A DNA stretch of 64,000 bases, from positions 1 to 64,000 of the IMG/VR virus record IMGVR_UViG_3300046506_000327; one strand, 5' to 3'. Both the position numbers and the translations under genes were made by a program. The stretch is from a virus. Below are positions 1 through 7,481 of this stretch, one piece after another (the first letter of the stretch is position 1; each line of letters opens with the position of its first letter). The notes beneath the pieces were generated by a model that searched no databases, was not told the origin of the DNA, and was given only the letters and a program-made list of their open reading frames with translations.

Positions 1-264
1 CTTCAGGTCGGCCAGCAGCTGCTCGCGCTCCTTCATCTCCGCGTACTGCGCGGGCGTGACCAGGGTCCGCGCCCAGCCGATGTTCTGCTTGGCCGCGCCG
101 GTGACACGGTCGAACTTGGTGTCGTCCTCGTAGGCGGCGCCCTTCCTGGTGACGTACACGTACACGAGACCGATCCGGGAGACGACGACCTCCTCGGCAC
201 TCGCGTTGCGGTCCTCCGACACGAGGACGAGCGGCTCGCCCTTCTGCAGAGCAGGCAGAGCCAT
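1..264 (-). CDS. Hypothetical protein, 3' part outside window
   Basis: The frame is open from an ATG at 264 to the left edge, so only the first 88 codons are seen. The start follows a GGAGG ribosome site and lies 2 nt after the stop of the upstream gene. The visible part begins MALPALQKGEPLVLVSEDR and is rich in alternating Val, Tyr and Thr, suggesting beta structure, then becomes charged and helical. It is the last visible gene of the unit that starts at the promoter near 3300. No family recognised; a longer antisense frame over the same bases has poor codon use. Confidence 0.65.
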   Translation of the reverse strand, partial: MALPALQKGEPLVLVSEDRNASAEEVVVSRIGLVYVYVTRKGAAYEDDTKFDRVTGAAKQNIGWARTLVTPAQYAEMKEREQLLADLK

Positions 265-265
265 G

Positions 266-595
266 TCACACCTCCATGACGAGGATGCCGTCGCCGGTCT
301 CGCCGGACGGCCGGGTGCGGAACCCGGCCCGGTCCAGGGCAAAGACGGCGGTGGCGCGGAGCCCGGCGCGCTCGTACTGGCGGGCCGAGTCGGGGATGCC
401 GTCGCGGCCGACGATGGAGACGACTGCCAGACCGATGCGGTCGGGGCGCTCCTCGGGGTCGGCGGTCTCGGTGATGAGGTACCCGGGCGCCCGGACGTGG
501 GCAGGGCCGCCGGGCTCGTCCTCGTGGATGTCCACGGCGGGGACGTGGGCCTCGTCGAGGACGCGGGTGATGCGGTCACGAAGGTGCACGGCCAT
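266..595 (-). CDS. Hypothetical protein, 109 aa
   Basis: Start chosen at the ATG at 595 because AAGGAGGTCTGATC precedes it; the frame runs further upstream without coding character. Acidic N-terminal half (HEDEPGGPAH, ETADPEERPD) and a basic C-terminal half ending GDGILVMEV. Starts 2 nt after the stop of the membrane-protein gene above it and is probably co-translated with it. No domain recognised. Confidence 0.65.
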   Translation of the reverse strand: MAVHLRDRITRVLDEAHVPAVDIHEDEPGGPAHVRAPGYLITETADPEERPDRIGLAVVSIVGRDGIPDSARQYERAGLRATAVFALDRAGFRTRPSGETGDGILVMEV

Positions 596-597
596 GA

Positions 598-906
598 TCA
601 GACCTCCTTGGAAGACGGGCGGGCGGTGAAGCGCAGGACGAAGGCGATCGCGCCGACGGCGAAGAGGGAGGCACCGGTGTTCTTCTGGTTCTCGCCCTTC
701 TCCTTGAGGATCTTGGCGTCGTCGTAGTCCTTCTTCTCGGTGCTCTCGTAGTTGAGCACCTCGCCCCACACGGCGGAGGAGTGGATGTCCATCCGGTTGT
801 CGCCGGTGACGGAGTTCTCGTCGCCGACGAGCCAGAAGGTGCCGCCCGCGATGATGAGGGCGAGGCCGCCGAGCGTGAAGAAGAGTCTGCGCTGGCTGGT
901 GGGCAT
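598..906 (-). CDS. Small membrane protein, two predicted TM helices
   Basis: A 102-residue protein with hydrophobic segments at about residues 7-27 and 78-97, joined by a polar loop containing a Lys/Glu-rich stretch (residues 55-75). The N-terminus MPTSQRR is positively charged. It is part of the 3.2-0 kb minus-strand unit, next to two further membrane-anchored genes (986-1447 and 1486-2025). Function unknown. Confidence 0.65.
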   Translation of the reverse strand: MPTSQRRLFFTLGGLALIIAGGTFWLVGDENSVTGDNRMDIHSSAVWGEVLNYESTEKKDYDDAKILKEKGENQKNTGASLFAVGAIAFVLRFTARPSSKEV

Positions 907-985
907 GGTGGTGTTCTCCTAGGCGGGAAGGAACGGCCGCGCCCCATTGTGTCGGGCGCGGCCGTCGGGGCGGTGCGGGATCGGA

Positions 986-1447
986 CTACTCGCAGGCGAC
1001 GCCGTCGCCGTCGCGGTCGAGGTGGGAGTCGTAGCCGGGGTCACCGGAGTACAGCGGGGCGGCTCCGGCGGCGCGGGCCTCGGAGCAGTTGCTGTAGTAG
1101 GTGCTGTCGCCCCCGCTCGTGCCGCCGCTGCTGTCGTCGTAGCTGTAGCCGCTGTCGGCGGTCTCGGTCTCGGTGACGGTGACGGTCGGCGCGGGCTTCG
1201 GCTTGGCGGTCTTGGTGACCGTGACCTTCGGCGCCGGGGTCTCGGTGACGGTCGTGGTCACCGTGGCGGTCGCGGTGACGTGGACGGCGGGCTTGGCGGC
1301 CACCGGCTCCGTCTTGTCGCCGGAGCTGCCGATGGCCGAGCCGATGCCGAGGAGCAGGAAGGCTCCGGCCCACACGCGCTTGCGCTTGTACAGCGGGCGG
1401 GCGTCGGCGGGACGCGGGGCGGGCGGGGTGGTGTACGGGCTGGTCAT
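986..1447 (-). CDS. Membrane-anchored Excalibur-domain protein
   Basis: The ATG at 1447 follows a G-rich Shine-Dalgarno. Residues 1-25 are cytoplasmic (YKRKR), 26-45 form one TM helix (WAGAFLLLGIGSAIG), and then comes a long Val/Thr/Pro/Lys linker like a wall-spanning stalk. The C-terminus is an Excalibur domain: a Cys in SNCSEAR, then Asp/Gly-rich HLDRDGDGVACE with the DxDxDGxxC signature. Excalibur domains are extracellular Ca-binding modules found mostly in Gram-positive envelope proteins. The anchor resembles that of the next gene (1486-2025). Likely displayed outside the host membrane, perhaps for exclusion or wall binding. Confidence 0.8.
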   Translation of the reverse strand: MTSPYTTPPAPRPADARPLYKRKRVWAGAFLLLGIGSAIGSSGDKTEPVAAKPAVHVTATATVTTTVTETPAPKVTVTKTAKPKPAPTVTVTETETADSGYSYDDSSGGTSGGDSTYYSNCSEARAAGAAPLYSGDPGYDSHLDRDGDGVACE

Positions 1448-1485
1448 GATCCCCCCTGGGATGCGTTGTGGTGGTGGACGGTGGT

Positions 1486-2025
1486 TCAGCAGGACTCTTC
1501 GAGCTTCACCGAGTAGAGCGTGACGGTGATCTCCGTGGAGTGGCTGCCGGGGGCGGGCTCCTGCTTGCAGACCTTCCAGTTGCGGTCCCACAGCAGCATC
1601 CGCTCGGCGCCGGAGGCGTCCTTCTCGCGCAGGTTGAAGAACCCGGCGGCCTGGGCGGCGTCCTGGGCGGCCTGGTGGTTCATGCCGACCAGGTCCGGCA
1701 GGTCGCCGTTGTCGGCGGGCGGCGCAGCTGCCTCGGCCGACTTGGACGCCTTCTCGATGGCGTTCTTGAGGTCGTCCTGGCCCTTCTTGTTGTCCTTCTG
1801 CAGCTGCTTGAGGGCGTCGTCGGCCGACGTGGCCGACGGGGTCGCGGTGACCGTCTTCGTCGGCGCCGGAGCCGGAGCGCTGGCGGTGTCCTTGGCCTTG
1901 TCGTTGCCGCCCGCGATGGAGCCGATGACGAACAGGCCGACGAAGGCACCGGCCCAGGTGCGCTTCATCTTGTACCAGGGGCGCGAGGTCTTGGCGGGCT
2001 GCTGCGGAATGTTCGGGTCGTACAT
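1486..2025 (-). CDS. Membrane-anchored protein with C-terminal PASTA-like domain
   Basis: 179 residues. The N-terminus (WYKMKRTWAGAFVGLFVIGS) matches the anchor of the neighbouring Excalibur gene. It is followed by a Pro/Ala/Thr linker, a Lys/Asp/Glu coiled-coil stretch (about 65-100), and a C-terminal region (about 108-179) beginning LPDLVGMNHQAAQDAAQAAG and ending in a beta strand TEITVTLYS, the shape of a PASTA domain. PASTA domains bind muropeptides or beta-lactams and are found on serine/threonine kinases and penicillin-binding proteins. Starts directly after a G-rich RBS. With 986-1447 it forms a pair of surface proteins. Confidence 0.75.
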   Translation of the reverse strand: MYDPNIPQQPAKTSRPWYKMKRTWAGAFVGLFVIGSIAGGNDKAKDTASAPAPAPTKTVTATPSATSADDALKQLQKDNKKGQDDLKNAIEKASKSAEAAAPPADNGDLPDLVGMNHQAAQDAAQAAGFFNLREKDASGAERMLLWDRNWKVCKQEPAPGSHSTEITVTLYSVKLEESC

Positions 2026-2068
2026 GATCCCCCCTAGGGATACGTGAGTTGACAGTGTGGTGGGTGGT

Positions 2069-2335
2069 CTACGGGGCCAGCCACGAAGTGGCGGAACGGC
2101 TGGCGTTGTCCATCACCTTGTGCTGCACCCGGCGGGCGTCCTCGCGGGCCCGCTCCAGAGCGGCGGCCGTGTCGAGGCCGCTCGGGGAGCAGCTCGGGGT
2201 GGTGGTGATGGAGACGACATGAGGCTGCATCGGGACCGGCTGGGCGCCGGTGTCCTGGAACTCTGCCGCGCAGATGATCGTGCCGAACACGGCGACCAGG
2301 ACGGCGGCGTACTTGACGGTGTCACGGCGGCGCAT
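2069..2335 (-). CDS. Small membrane-anchored or secreted protein
   Basis: 88 residues: MRRRDTVK, then a hydrophobic segment (residues 9-24), then a polar domain with a Cys-containing Thr/Ser/Pro part and a helical AALERAREDARR segment. Could be a signal peptide or an anchor. It precedes the PASTA and Excalibur genes in the same unit, which suggests an envelope role. Family not recognised. Confidence 0.6.
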   Translation of the reverse strand: MRRRDTVKYAAVLVAVFGTIICAAEFQDTGAQPVPMQPHVVSITTTPSCSPSGLDTAAALERAREDARRVQHKVMDNASRSATSWLAP

Positions 2336-2345
2336 CAGGTCTCCC

Positions 2346-2663
2346 TCAGAACGGGGGCGGGCAGTGCTCGCGGACGGGCCTGTGGTCGACGTCGCACCAG
2401 GGCTCGTGACCGGCGCGGCCGGTCGGCATGACCTTCAACGGCTCCGGCTCGCTGACCGGCACGGGCAGGTCCTTGGTGAGACGGACGGTGGGCTCCTCCC
2501 ACCGCTCGTCCATGTAGGGGTCGTAGGCGTCGCTGCCCCAGTCCGGCTCGACCGGCCCCGCGTACAGCGGCAGCTGACCGGTGCGCTCCAGGAAGGCGAA
2601 CTCGCTGGAGAAGCACTCCGGCACGCCCAGCTCGACGGCCTCTTCGATGGTGATCGGCTGCAT
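2346..2663 (-). CDS. Hypothetical acidic protein, 105 aa
   Basis: Start at the ATG at 2663, which shares one base with the stop of the upstream gene (TGATG). Acidic N-terminus (MQPITIEEAVELGVPE), a central WGSDAYDPYMDERWEE, and a C-terminal Cys/His-rich tail (HEPWCDVDHRPVREHC) that could bind a metal. No family recognised. Confidence 0.65.
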   Translation of the reverse strand: MQPITIEEAVELGVPECFSSEFAFLERTGQLPLYAGPVEPDWGSDAYDPYMDERWEEPTVRLTKDLPVPVSEPEPLKVMPTGRAGHEPWCDVDHRPVREHCPPPF

Positions 2664-2998
2664 CACTGGGACTCCCTGGCGATCGTCAGGTGGAGGTGCT
2701 CGGCGAGGGCTCCGGCGGCGACGTGCGCGGTGCTCCAGGTGCGGCCGGTCCAGGCCCGCTCGCAGCTCTCGGCGTAGTCGGCCAGGGGCTGCAGGAGATC
2801 CACGGGCCAGGCGACGCGCACGCAGTTCCCGGCCGCCGGGCGGCACTCGGAGGCGACGCCGAGCCGGGCGTTCAGCTCCTCCGGCGCGTCGGGCTCGTCC
2901 GAGAGGGCACTGGCGTCCAGGAACGCGCGGGGGATGAGGAGTTCGGTGATGCAGGGCCGGTTGGCGGCGACCCATTCTCTGCGGCCGTCGTCGCTCAC
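2663..2998 (-). CDS. Hypothetical protein, 111 aa
   Basis: GTG start at 2998, overlapping the stop of the upstream gene as GTGA, so translation is probably coupled. Contains two Cys in the middle (ASECRPAAGNC) and a Trp-rich helical C-terminus (CERAWTGRTWSTAHVAAGAL). No family recognised. Confidence 0.6.
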   Translation of the reverse strand: MSDDGRREWVAANRPCITELLIPRAFLDASALSDEPDAPEELNARLGVASECRPAAGNCVRVAWPVDLLQPLADYAESCERAWTGRTWSTAHVAAGALAEHLHLTIARESQ

Positions 2999-3192
2999 CG
3001 CTCGGCCCTCGGGGTCACCCAGGCGCGGCCGACGATGGCGAGAACGGCGGCGGCGACCGCGTACAGGCCGGTGACGTTGGAGCACAGGGCCTGGCCCTGC
3101 GGGGTGGAGCCGTAGTGGTAGTGCAGCCACAGCCAGAGGGCGGGCGTGAGGGCGGACGGTGCTATCGGCGCGAACGCCAGGATGGGACGCAT
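2995..3192 (-). CDS. Small membrane protein, 65 aa
   Basis: First gene downstream of the promoter at 3284-3317, with a leader of about 90 nt. Hydrophobic almost throughout, with two likely TM helices at residues 2-22 and 41-57. Its stop overlaps the GTG of the next gene. Function unknown. Confidence 0.6.
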   Translation of the reverse strand: MRPILAFAPIAPSALTPALWLWLHYHYGSTPQGQALCSNVTGLYAVAAAVLAIVGRAWVTPRAER

Positions 3193-3283
3193 GGCGGGGT
3201 GTTCTCCTCGTGGCGGGTCGAGGGGGGTGGTGGTGGTTGGTTGCGGGTACCCAGCTGGCGGGCGAGAGCACCTGGCAACGGCT

Positions 3284-3317
3284 CCACTCTAATGCATCAA
3301 CAGTTGCGCGTCTACTG
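3284..3317 (-). promoter_or_regulatory. Promoter/operator P1 of the GCAAC-N4-GTTGC family
   Basis: Read on the minus strand: TAGACG, then the imperfect palindrome GCAACTGTTGATGC (+ coordinates 3294-3307), then TTAGAGT. The -35 includes the TAG stop codon of the upstream gene. Drives the 2995-3192 unit down to the window edge. Confidence 0.7.
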
Positions 3318-3779
3318 CTGCAGCTCCTTTTCCATGTACACGCCGAAGGCCTCGGTGGCGGCGGAGCGCGTCGGGTAGTCGTCGTAGGGAACGTAGCCGT
3401 TCGGCGCCGCGAACCGCCAGAGGTCCTCCCCGATCCGGAAGGTGACGCCCTCGCACGTGTAGCGGCCAGCCCAGCCGACCAGCTCGAAGTCGACGGCCTC
3501 GGGGAACGAGGCGAGGACCAGCTTCTGCAGGAGCTGTGGCGGGATCGGGTCGCCGTCGATGTGCTCACTGGCGGTGAGGATGACGTTCGTCCGGACGCGC
3601 GCCAGCGTCCTTACGTACACGGGCGCGGCGTTGCCGGAGGAGGTCACCAGCTTGGCGGCCAGGTACTCCGCGCGCGGGTGCCCGCTCTTGAGGAGGATCT
3701 CCATCAGATCCTCGGCCTCCGCATGGCTGAACGTCGGCTTGGTGCTCTTGATCGCGGCGATGATCTTCGGCTTGCTCAC
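3312..3779 (-). CDS. Hypothetical protein, paralogue of 4570-5001
   Basis: GTG start at 3779, after CAGGAGAC and overlapping the upstream stop. The N-terminal part is helical ([22 protein letters not shown]). The C-terminal ~65 residues align with the end of the protein from 4570-5001: P-x-P-I, L-Q-K-hydrophobic-V, G-V/I-T-F, F-A-A-P-N/D-G, and a final Tyr-rich helix. The shared module is likely a small alpha/beta domain. Last gene of the operon from P2; no known family. Confidence 0.65.
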   Translation of the reverse strand: MSKPKIIAAIKSTKPTFSHAEAEDLMEILLKSGHPRAEYLAAKLVTSSGNAAPVYVRTLARVRTNVILTASEHIDGDPIPPQLLQKLVLASFPEAVDFELVGWAGRYTCEGVTFRIGEDLWRFAAPNGYVPYDDYPTRSAATEAFGVYMEKELQQ

Positions 3780-4057
3780 GACGTCTCCTGGAGCAGCTGG
3801 GTGATGAGGTGGACGGTCCGCAGACGGCCGAAGGTGTACTGGCAGCGCCCGCACCCCTGCAGGTGCTCGGCCTCCCGCTGGCGCGCCCGGGTCAGGCAGG
3901 AGACCTCGCCGGGGCGCGGGCGGCAGACGAAGAACTGCACGCCCGGCCGGTACAGGCCCCGGGGGATCGGGTGCTTCATGTCCTCGGTGACCTCCTCCAG
4001 CGGCGCCTCGCAGCCGTCGCAGGTGACCACCTCACCGGACCGGGTGGTGACGGGCAT
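3776..4057 (-). CDS. Small zinc-ribbon-like protein, 93 aa
   Basis: ATG at 4057 after AGAGGACTG. Cys pairs CDGC (residues 14-17) and CGRC near the end, with two more Cys between, are enough for one or two zinc sites. The basic helix [11 protein letters not shown] could contact nucleic acid. Sits in a tight operon with 2-4 nt junctions. Confidence 0.6.
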   Translation of the reverse strand: MPVTTRSGEVVTCDGCEAPLEEVTEDMKHPIPRGLYRPGVQFFVCRPRPGEVSCLTRARQREAEHLQGCGRCQYTFGRLRTVHLITQLLQETS

Positions 4058-4059
4058 GA

Positions 4060-4254
4060 TCAGTCCTCTCCGATACGGCCGAACATGCCGTTCATGGCGT
4101 CGGCCTGGCAGGTGTCGTAGCCGAAGCTGTACGCCTTCGTCAGGCAGGCGCGCACGTCGCTCTCGCGGTGCGGGTCCAGGCCCAGCTTCTCCAGGGTCAC
4201 GGCCACCAGTTTCTCGAAGTCCTTGGTGGCGTCCAGGGTCGGGTCCTGGCTCAT
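4060..4254 (-). CDS. Hypothetical protein, 64 aa
   Basis: Short helical protein ([37 protein letters not shown]). Starts 3 nt after the stop of 4258-4566 and ends 2 nt before the next gene, so it is embedded in the P2 operon. No family recognised. Confidence 0.55.
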   Translation of the reverse strand: MSQDPTLDATKDFEKLVAVTLEKLGLDPHRESDVRACLTKAYSFGYDTCQADAMNGMFGRIGED

Positions 4255-4257
4255 GGG

Positions 4258-4566
4258 TCAGAACTCCTTGACGGTCAGGTCCAGGCGGTAGCGGTCGGCG
4301 AGCTGCAGCAGCTCGCCGTGGCCGGGGTGGACGAGGATGCGGGCCGGGCGCTCCTGCTGGGCCATGGTGGCGGCCTGGGCCGGGTTGGGGCGCTCGTCGA
4401 ACTCCCACACGGCGTAGAGGTTGCCCGGGTGCATGCCGCCGACGATGCGGTCGACCGCGTCCGTGATGCGGACGGAGATCTTGCCGTCGTCGGTGTGGGC
4501 GGTCAGCTCGCCGTCCTTGACGGTGACGGGGGCGACGAAGTGGAAGGCGGCGGGCGTGGTGGTCAT
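4258..4566 (-). CDS. Hypothetical protein, 102 aa
   Basis: Begins [19 protein letters not shown], with beta-strand-rich N-terminal half ([24 protein letters not shown]) and a helical end. Tight operon spacing on both sides. No family recognised. Confidence 0.6.
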   Translation of the reverse strand: MTTTPAAFHFVAPVTVKDGELTAHTDDGKISVRITDAVDRIVGGMHPGNLYAVWEFDERPNPAQAATMAQQERPARILVHPGHGELLQLADRYRLDLTVKEF

Positions 4567-4569
4567 GGG

Positions 4570-5001
4570 TCAGTTCTCCTTGATGTAGTGGTGGAGGGCG
4601 TCGGCGGCGTCCGCGCGGCGCATGTAGGGGCCGCCGACGTGGCCGTCCGGCGCGGCGAAGTACGAGCTGCGGCCGACGAGGAACGTGATGCCCTTCCCGG
4701 CGCCGTAGCCGAAGGCGTCCGCGCTGGGGTACGCCTTCATGACCATCTTCTGCAGGTCACCGATCGGGTGCGGGCCGCTCTCCATCGGCGACACCCAGTC
4801 CGGGAACTCCCGCTTCATCAGCTGCTGGCCGGTCTCCCAGCCCCACAGCTTGATGAACTGCGGGTACATGGGCTGGTCGAGGCGGAAGCCCTTTCCGGGG
4901 CACGGCACGCCGTTGCCGGAGTCGTGAGCGCGCAGGGCGCCGGTCTTCGTCACGGTGACGGGGTAGCTCCGGCAGCCGGGGCAGGTAACGGAGTTGGGCA
5001 T
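4570..5001 (-). CDS. Hypothetical protein with N-terminal zinc-knuckle, 143 aa
   Basis: ATG at 5001. N-terminal CPGC and a later CPGKGF could form a metal site (residues 7-34). The C-terminal half is the same module as in 3312-3779, here [19 protein letters not shown], ending in a Tyr-containing helix. The two genes flank three others in one operon, consistent with an old duplication. Confidence 0.65.
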   Translation of the reverse strand: MPNSVTCPGCRSYPVTVTKTGALRAHDSGNGVPCPGKGFRLDQPMYPQFIKLWGWETGQQLMKREFPDWVSPMESGPHPIGDLQKMVMKAYPSADAFGYGAGKGITFLVGRSSYFAAPDGHVGGPYMRRADAADALHHYIKEN

Positions 5002-5003
5002 GG

Positions 5004-5882
5004 TCAGTTCTCCTCGGCGGGCTCGGCCTTGGTGTCGCCCTCGGCGCAGGGGGCGTTGGTGGTGGCGACGTGCCACCAGAAGCCGCCGTCCTCGTCCTGG
5101 CGTGCCCGCAGGATGCGTCCGGAGCAGTGCGCGCAGTGCCGGACAGGCTGCGAGTCGATGTACGCGGCCACCCCGGCCTCCAGGATGGCGCGCAGGACGG
5201 CCACGTTCTCGTCGCCCCAGGTGTGGATGGCCACGTTCGTGTCGCGCTCCGCGATCGACAACTCTGGGTTGCGTCGGTCGGCGTCTTCGAGGTAGGCGTT
5301 GGTGCTCACGGCGGCGAAGCGGCCCTTGGGCTCGCGGATCTCCGTGCTGAGCAGGCGGAGCGTGCGCAGGGACCGCTGCAGGCCGGGGAACCGGAGGGTG
5401 ATCTCCTTGCGCTGGGCCTTCTTCTCGGCCTGGGCCGCCTCGCGGTCGGCGGTCTCCTTGGCCTTCTTCTCGTCGGAGAGCTGCTGGATGTACTCGCGGA
5501 TCTGCTCGGGGTCGGCCACGTACGTGGTGTTGCCGGGGCCGTAGGAGCTGGGGCGCGCCTTTTTGTCGTCGGTGGTGATCACGTGGCGGACGGAGTCGGC
5601 CATGTAGGGCCCGGTCCGCTCGGCAGCGATGAAGAACGGGCCGACCCCGGCGGTGTTCGCGCCGGGCAGCTCGATGACGAAATTCCGCGACCAGGGCTTG
5701 AATTCGAGGATGCCGCCCGCTTCGACGGCGGCGCGCAGCCGGTTGCGGGCGGTGCCGATGCTGACGTCGGCGGCCGAGGCGACCTTCTTGGAGGCCTCGG
5801 TCATGGTCAGCAGGCCGGGGGCGGCGTCGCGGATCGCCTCCAGGGCGATCGTGGTGGCCTCGTCGACCTTGGGGAGTCCCAT
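5004..5882 (-). CDS. Winged-helix-type protein with C-terminal Cys motif, 292 aa
   Basis: ATG at 5882, just downstream of P2. Residues 22-55 (LTMTEASKKVASAADVSIGT and following RNRLRAAVEAG) look like a DNA-binding HTH with wing. The middle (about 130-185) is a Lys/Glu/Ala-rich coiled coil, and the C-terminus holds HCAHCSGR and a Trp-rich strand. First gene of a six-gene operon, so it may be the regulator or replication-associated DNA binder of that set. Exact family unknown. Confidence 0.65.
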   Translation of the reverse strand: MGLPKVDEATTIALEAIRDAAPGLLTMTEASKKVASAADVSIGTARNRLRAAVEAGGILEFKPWSRNFVIELPGANTAGVGPFFIAAERTGPYMADSVRHVITTDDKKARPSSYGPGNTTYVADPEQIREYIQQLSDEKKAKETADREAAQAEKKAQRKEITLRFPGLQRSLRTLRLLSTEIREPKGRFAAVSTNAYLEDADRRNPELSIAERDTNVAIHTWGDENVAVLRAILEAGVAAYIDSQPVRHCAHCSGRILRARQDEDGGFWWHVATTNAPCAEGDTKAEPAEEN

Positions 5883-5960
5883 GGTGTCTGTTCTCCTGAC
5901 AGCGGGGGATGGTGGTGGGAGCGTAGGGGCCGGGTCTGACACCGGCCCCGCCCAACGGCC

Positions 5961-5991
5961 CCACTCTATCGAAACACTTGTTGCGTGTCTA
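5961..5991 (-). promoter_or_regulatory. Promoter/operator P2
   Basis: Minus strand: TAGACAC, palindrome GCAACAAGTGTTTC (5971-5984), then GATAGAGT. About 80 nt upstream of the 5004-5882 start. Confidence 0.75.
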
Positions 5992-5997
5992 GCTGGC

Positions 5998-6627
5998 TCA
6001 GTCACCGGTGTCGGTGTAGTGCTGCCAGCCGCAGTGCGGGCAGTTGGCGTTCCAGCCGCAGCCGGTGTCCTTGAAGGTGACGCCGGGGCGCAGGCACTCG
6101 GGGCAGGCGGTGCGGGCGGGCTTGGAGCTGGGGCCGAACGGGCCGTCGTGGTCAGGGCTGCCGTCGGCGTGGCGCAGCGACGGGAACCGGCCGTCGCCGG
6201 AGAACAGCTCGTTCTCGAACGGGTCCGGGTCCGGCGTGCGGTTGGTCCAGCGGAACGTGGCGCGGGCGAGCTGCTTGCTGCAGTCGGGGCAGTCGCCCAC
6301 GTCCGGCTGCAGCACCGAGACCTGCTCCTCACCGGCGCGCGTCCACAGGGCGGAGGGGGTGATGCGGACGGCGGCGCGCTCGGCGCGGGCCACAAGGACG
6401 GCGGCGGCGTGCTCGCGGGTGTAGCGGGGGCGCTCCGGCATCGCGCCGGTGGGATCGGCCCAGTAGAAGTACCGCAGCTGCCCGTGGGCGGGCACGGCGA
6501 ACGTCAGGCCGATGAACTTGCCCTCGTGCTCGTGGGTTTGGGTCTGGGTGGCCCTGGGGTGCTTCTCGGCGATGATGCGCCGCAGGTCGATGGCCTCGGT
6601 CTCGTGCGGGGTCTCGGTGTCGGGCAT
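5998..6627 (-). CDS. Zinc-finger protein, 209 aa
   Basis: ATG at 6627 chosen, after AGGCAGGA; an upstream ATG at 6663 would overlap the -10 of P3. Contains three Cys pairs: CPDC (about 124-127), CPEC, and CPHC near the C-terminus, with the final part (CGWNANCPHCGWQHY) resembling a zinc ribbon. A single-gene unit between P3 and P2. Could be a nucleic-acid-binding or host-takeover protein; family unknown. Confidence 0.65.
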   Translation of the reverse strand: MPDTETPHETEAIDLRRIIAEKHPRATQTQTHEHEGKFIGLTFAVPAHGQLRYFYWADPTGAMPERPRYTREHAAAVLVARAERAAVRITPSALWTRAGEEQVSVLQPDVGDCPDCSKQLARATFRWTNRTPDPDPFENELFSGDGRFPSLRHADGSPDHDGPFGPSSKPARTACPECLRPGVTFKDTGCGWNANCPHCGWQHYTDTGD

Positions 6628-6660
6628 GTGGCGGTCCTGCCTCTCGGATGACAACGACCC

Positions 6661-6692
6661 CACCCTAGGGCACCAGTTGATGCCATTGGGTG
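6661..6692 (-). promoter_or_regulatory. Promoter/operator P3, divergent member
   Basis: Core GCACCAGTTGATGC (6670-6683) with CTAGGGT as -10. There is no good TTGACA. Instead the site is flanked on both sides by CCCCACC / TGGGTGGGG, making the whole element close to symmetric. Confidence 0.55.
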
Positions 6693-6715
6693 GGGTCGAG
6701 AGAATTCGTCAGGGG

Positions 6716-7156
6716 TCAGTTCCCCTTGGGCTCGGTCAGGTCGGTGCGTACGCGGTCGATCTTGCGGATGGCGCGGCGGGCGTCCGAGCCGGGGTCGAGG
6801 ACCTCACGCATGCCGTGGGCGGCGGCCTCGGCGCCGGAGGCGAACAGCGGCACGGGCGAGACGTAGTCGAGGATCGCCTCGGCCGTCTCCGGCGTGATCT
6901 CCCCGGAGACGGCCGCGATGCGCAGCCCGAGGCTCTCACCCATGTCGTGGCATCCGGCCCAGCCCGCGCAGACCCGGGCGCGCTCGTCGTCGCGGTCGTG
7001 CTGGTGGCACAGGAACAGCGCGCCGGGCTGGGCGTAGGTCGGGCCGTCGAAGGCGGGGAGCTTGGCGTACTCCTTCTCGTCCCAGACGCCGGAGGGAACG
7101 TCCTCGCGGTACGGGCAGGAGGCGCAGGGGCGCGGCGCGGGCGGCTGGACGGTCAC
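6716..7156 (-). CDS. DUF6283 family protein
   Basis: GTG at 7156, overlapping the stop of the upstream gene. The N-terminus PRPCASCPYREDVPSGVWD, then EYAKLPAFD, FLCHQH and CAGWAGCHD reproduce the conserved Cys/His pattern of DUF6283, a small metal-binding family common in Streptomyces and its phages with no established role. Last gene of a long unit starting at P4. Confidence 0.8.
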   Translation of the reverse strand: MTVQPPAPRPCASCPYREDVPSGVWDEKEYAKLPAFDGPTYAQPGALFLCHQHDRDDERARVCAGWAGCHDMGESLGLRIAAVSGEITPETAEAILDYVSPVPLFASGAEAAAHGMREVLDPGSDARRAIRKIDRVRTDLTEPKGN

Positions 7157-7479
7157 GGCTGCTCCTGGGCGGGCTGGACGGCGAACGACTTGCACACGCA
7201 GCCGGGGACGGCGCAGATGCCGCCGGAGGCGTGCCAGTTGTAGGTGTGCCCGCACCGGGGGTCGTCGCAGGGGTCGGCGAGGTACGGGCGCGGGGGCATG
7301 GGCCAGCCCTCCTCCTCTTCGGCTTCGCTCAGGGCGTCGAGTTCGTCCTCAAGACACGCCGTGTGCCACGACGTTGACGGCCGCTCCACCTTCCCGGCGT
7401 CGTCCAGCTCGGCAGGGGAGGTCACACGGTCGTCCGGCGGGACACGCTTCCCGCATACGTCGCAGCACGGCTGGGGCAT
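7153..7479 (-). CDS. Cys-rich small protein, 108 aa
   Basis: ATG at 7479 after AAGGAGATC. N-terminal CCDVCGKRV (zinc-knuckle) and C-terminal CDDPRCGHTYNWHASGGICA with further Cys give two probable metal sites, linked by an acidic region. Overlaps the next gene by 4 nt. Function unknown. Confidence 0.65.
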   Translation of the reverse strand: MPQPCCDVCGKRVPPDDRVTSPAELDDAGKVERPSTSWHTACLEDELDALSEAEEEEGWPMPPRPYLADPCDDPRCGHTYNWHASGGICAVPGCVCKSFAVQPAQEQP

Positions 7480-7481
7480 CT

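Noticed and set aside
33-269. Minus-strand frame rich in Arg/Ser/Thr at the left edge
   Set aside because: Out-of-frame reading of the partial gene 1-264, which has the GGAGG and G/C third positions.
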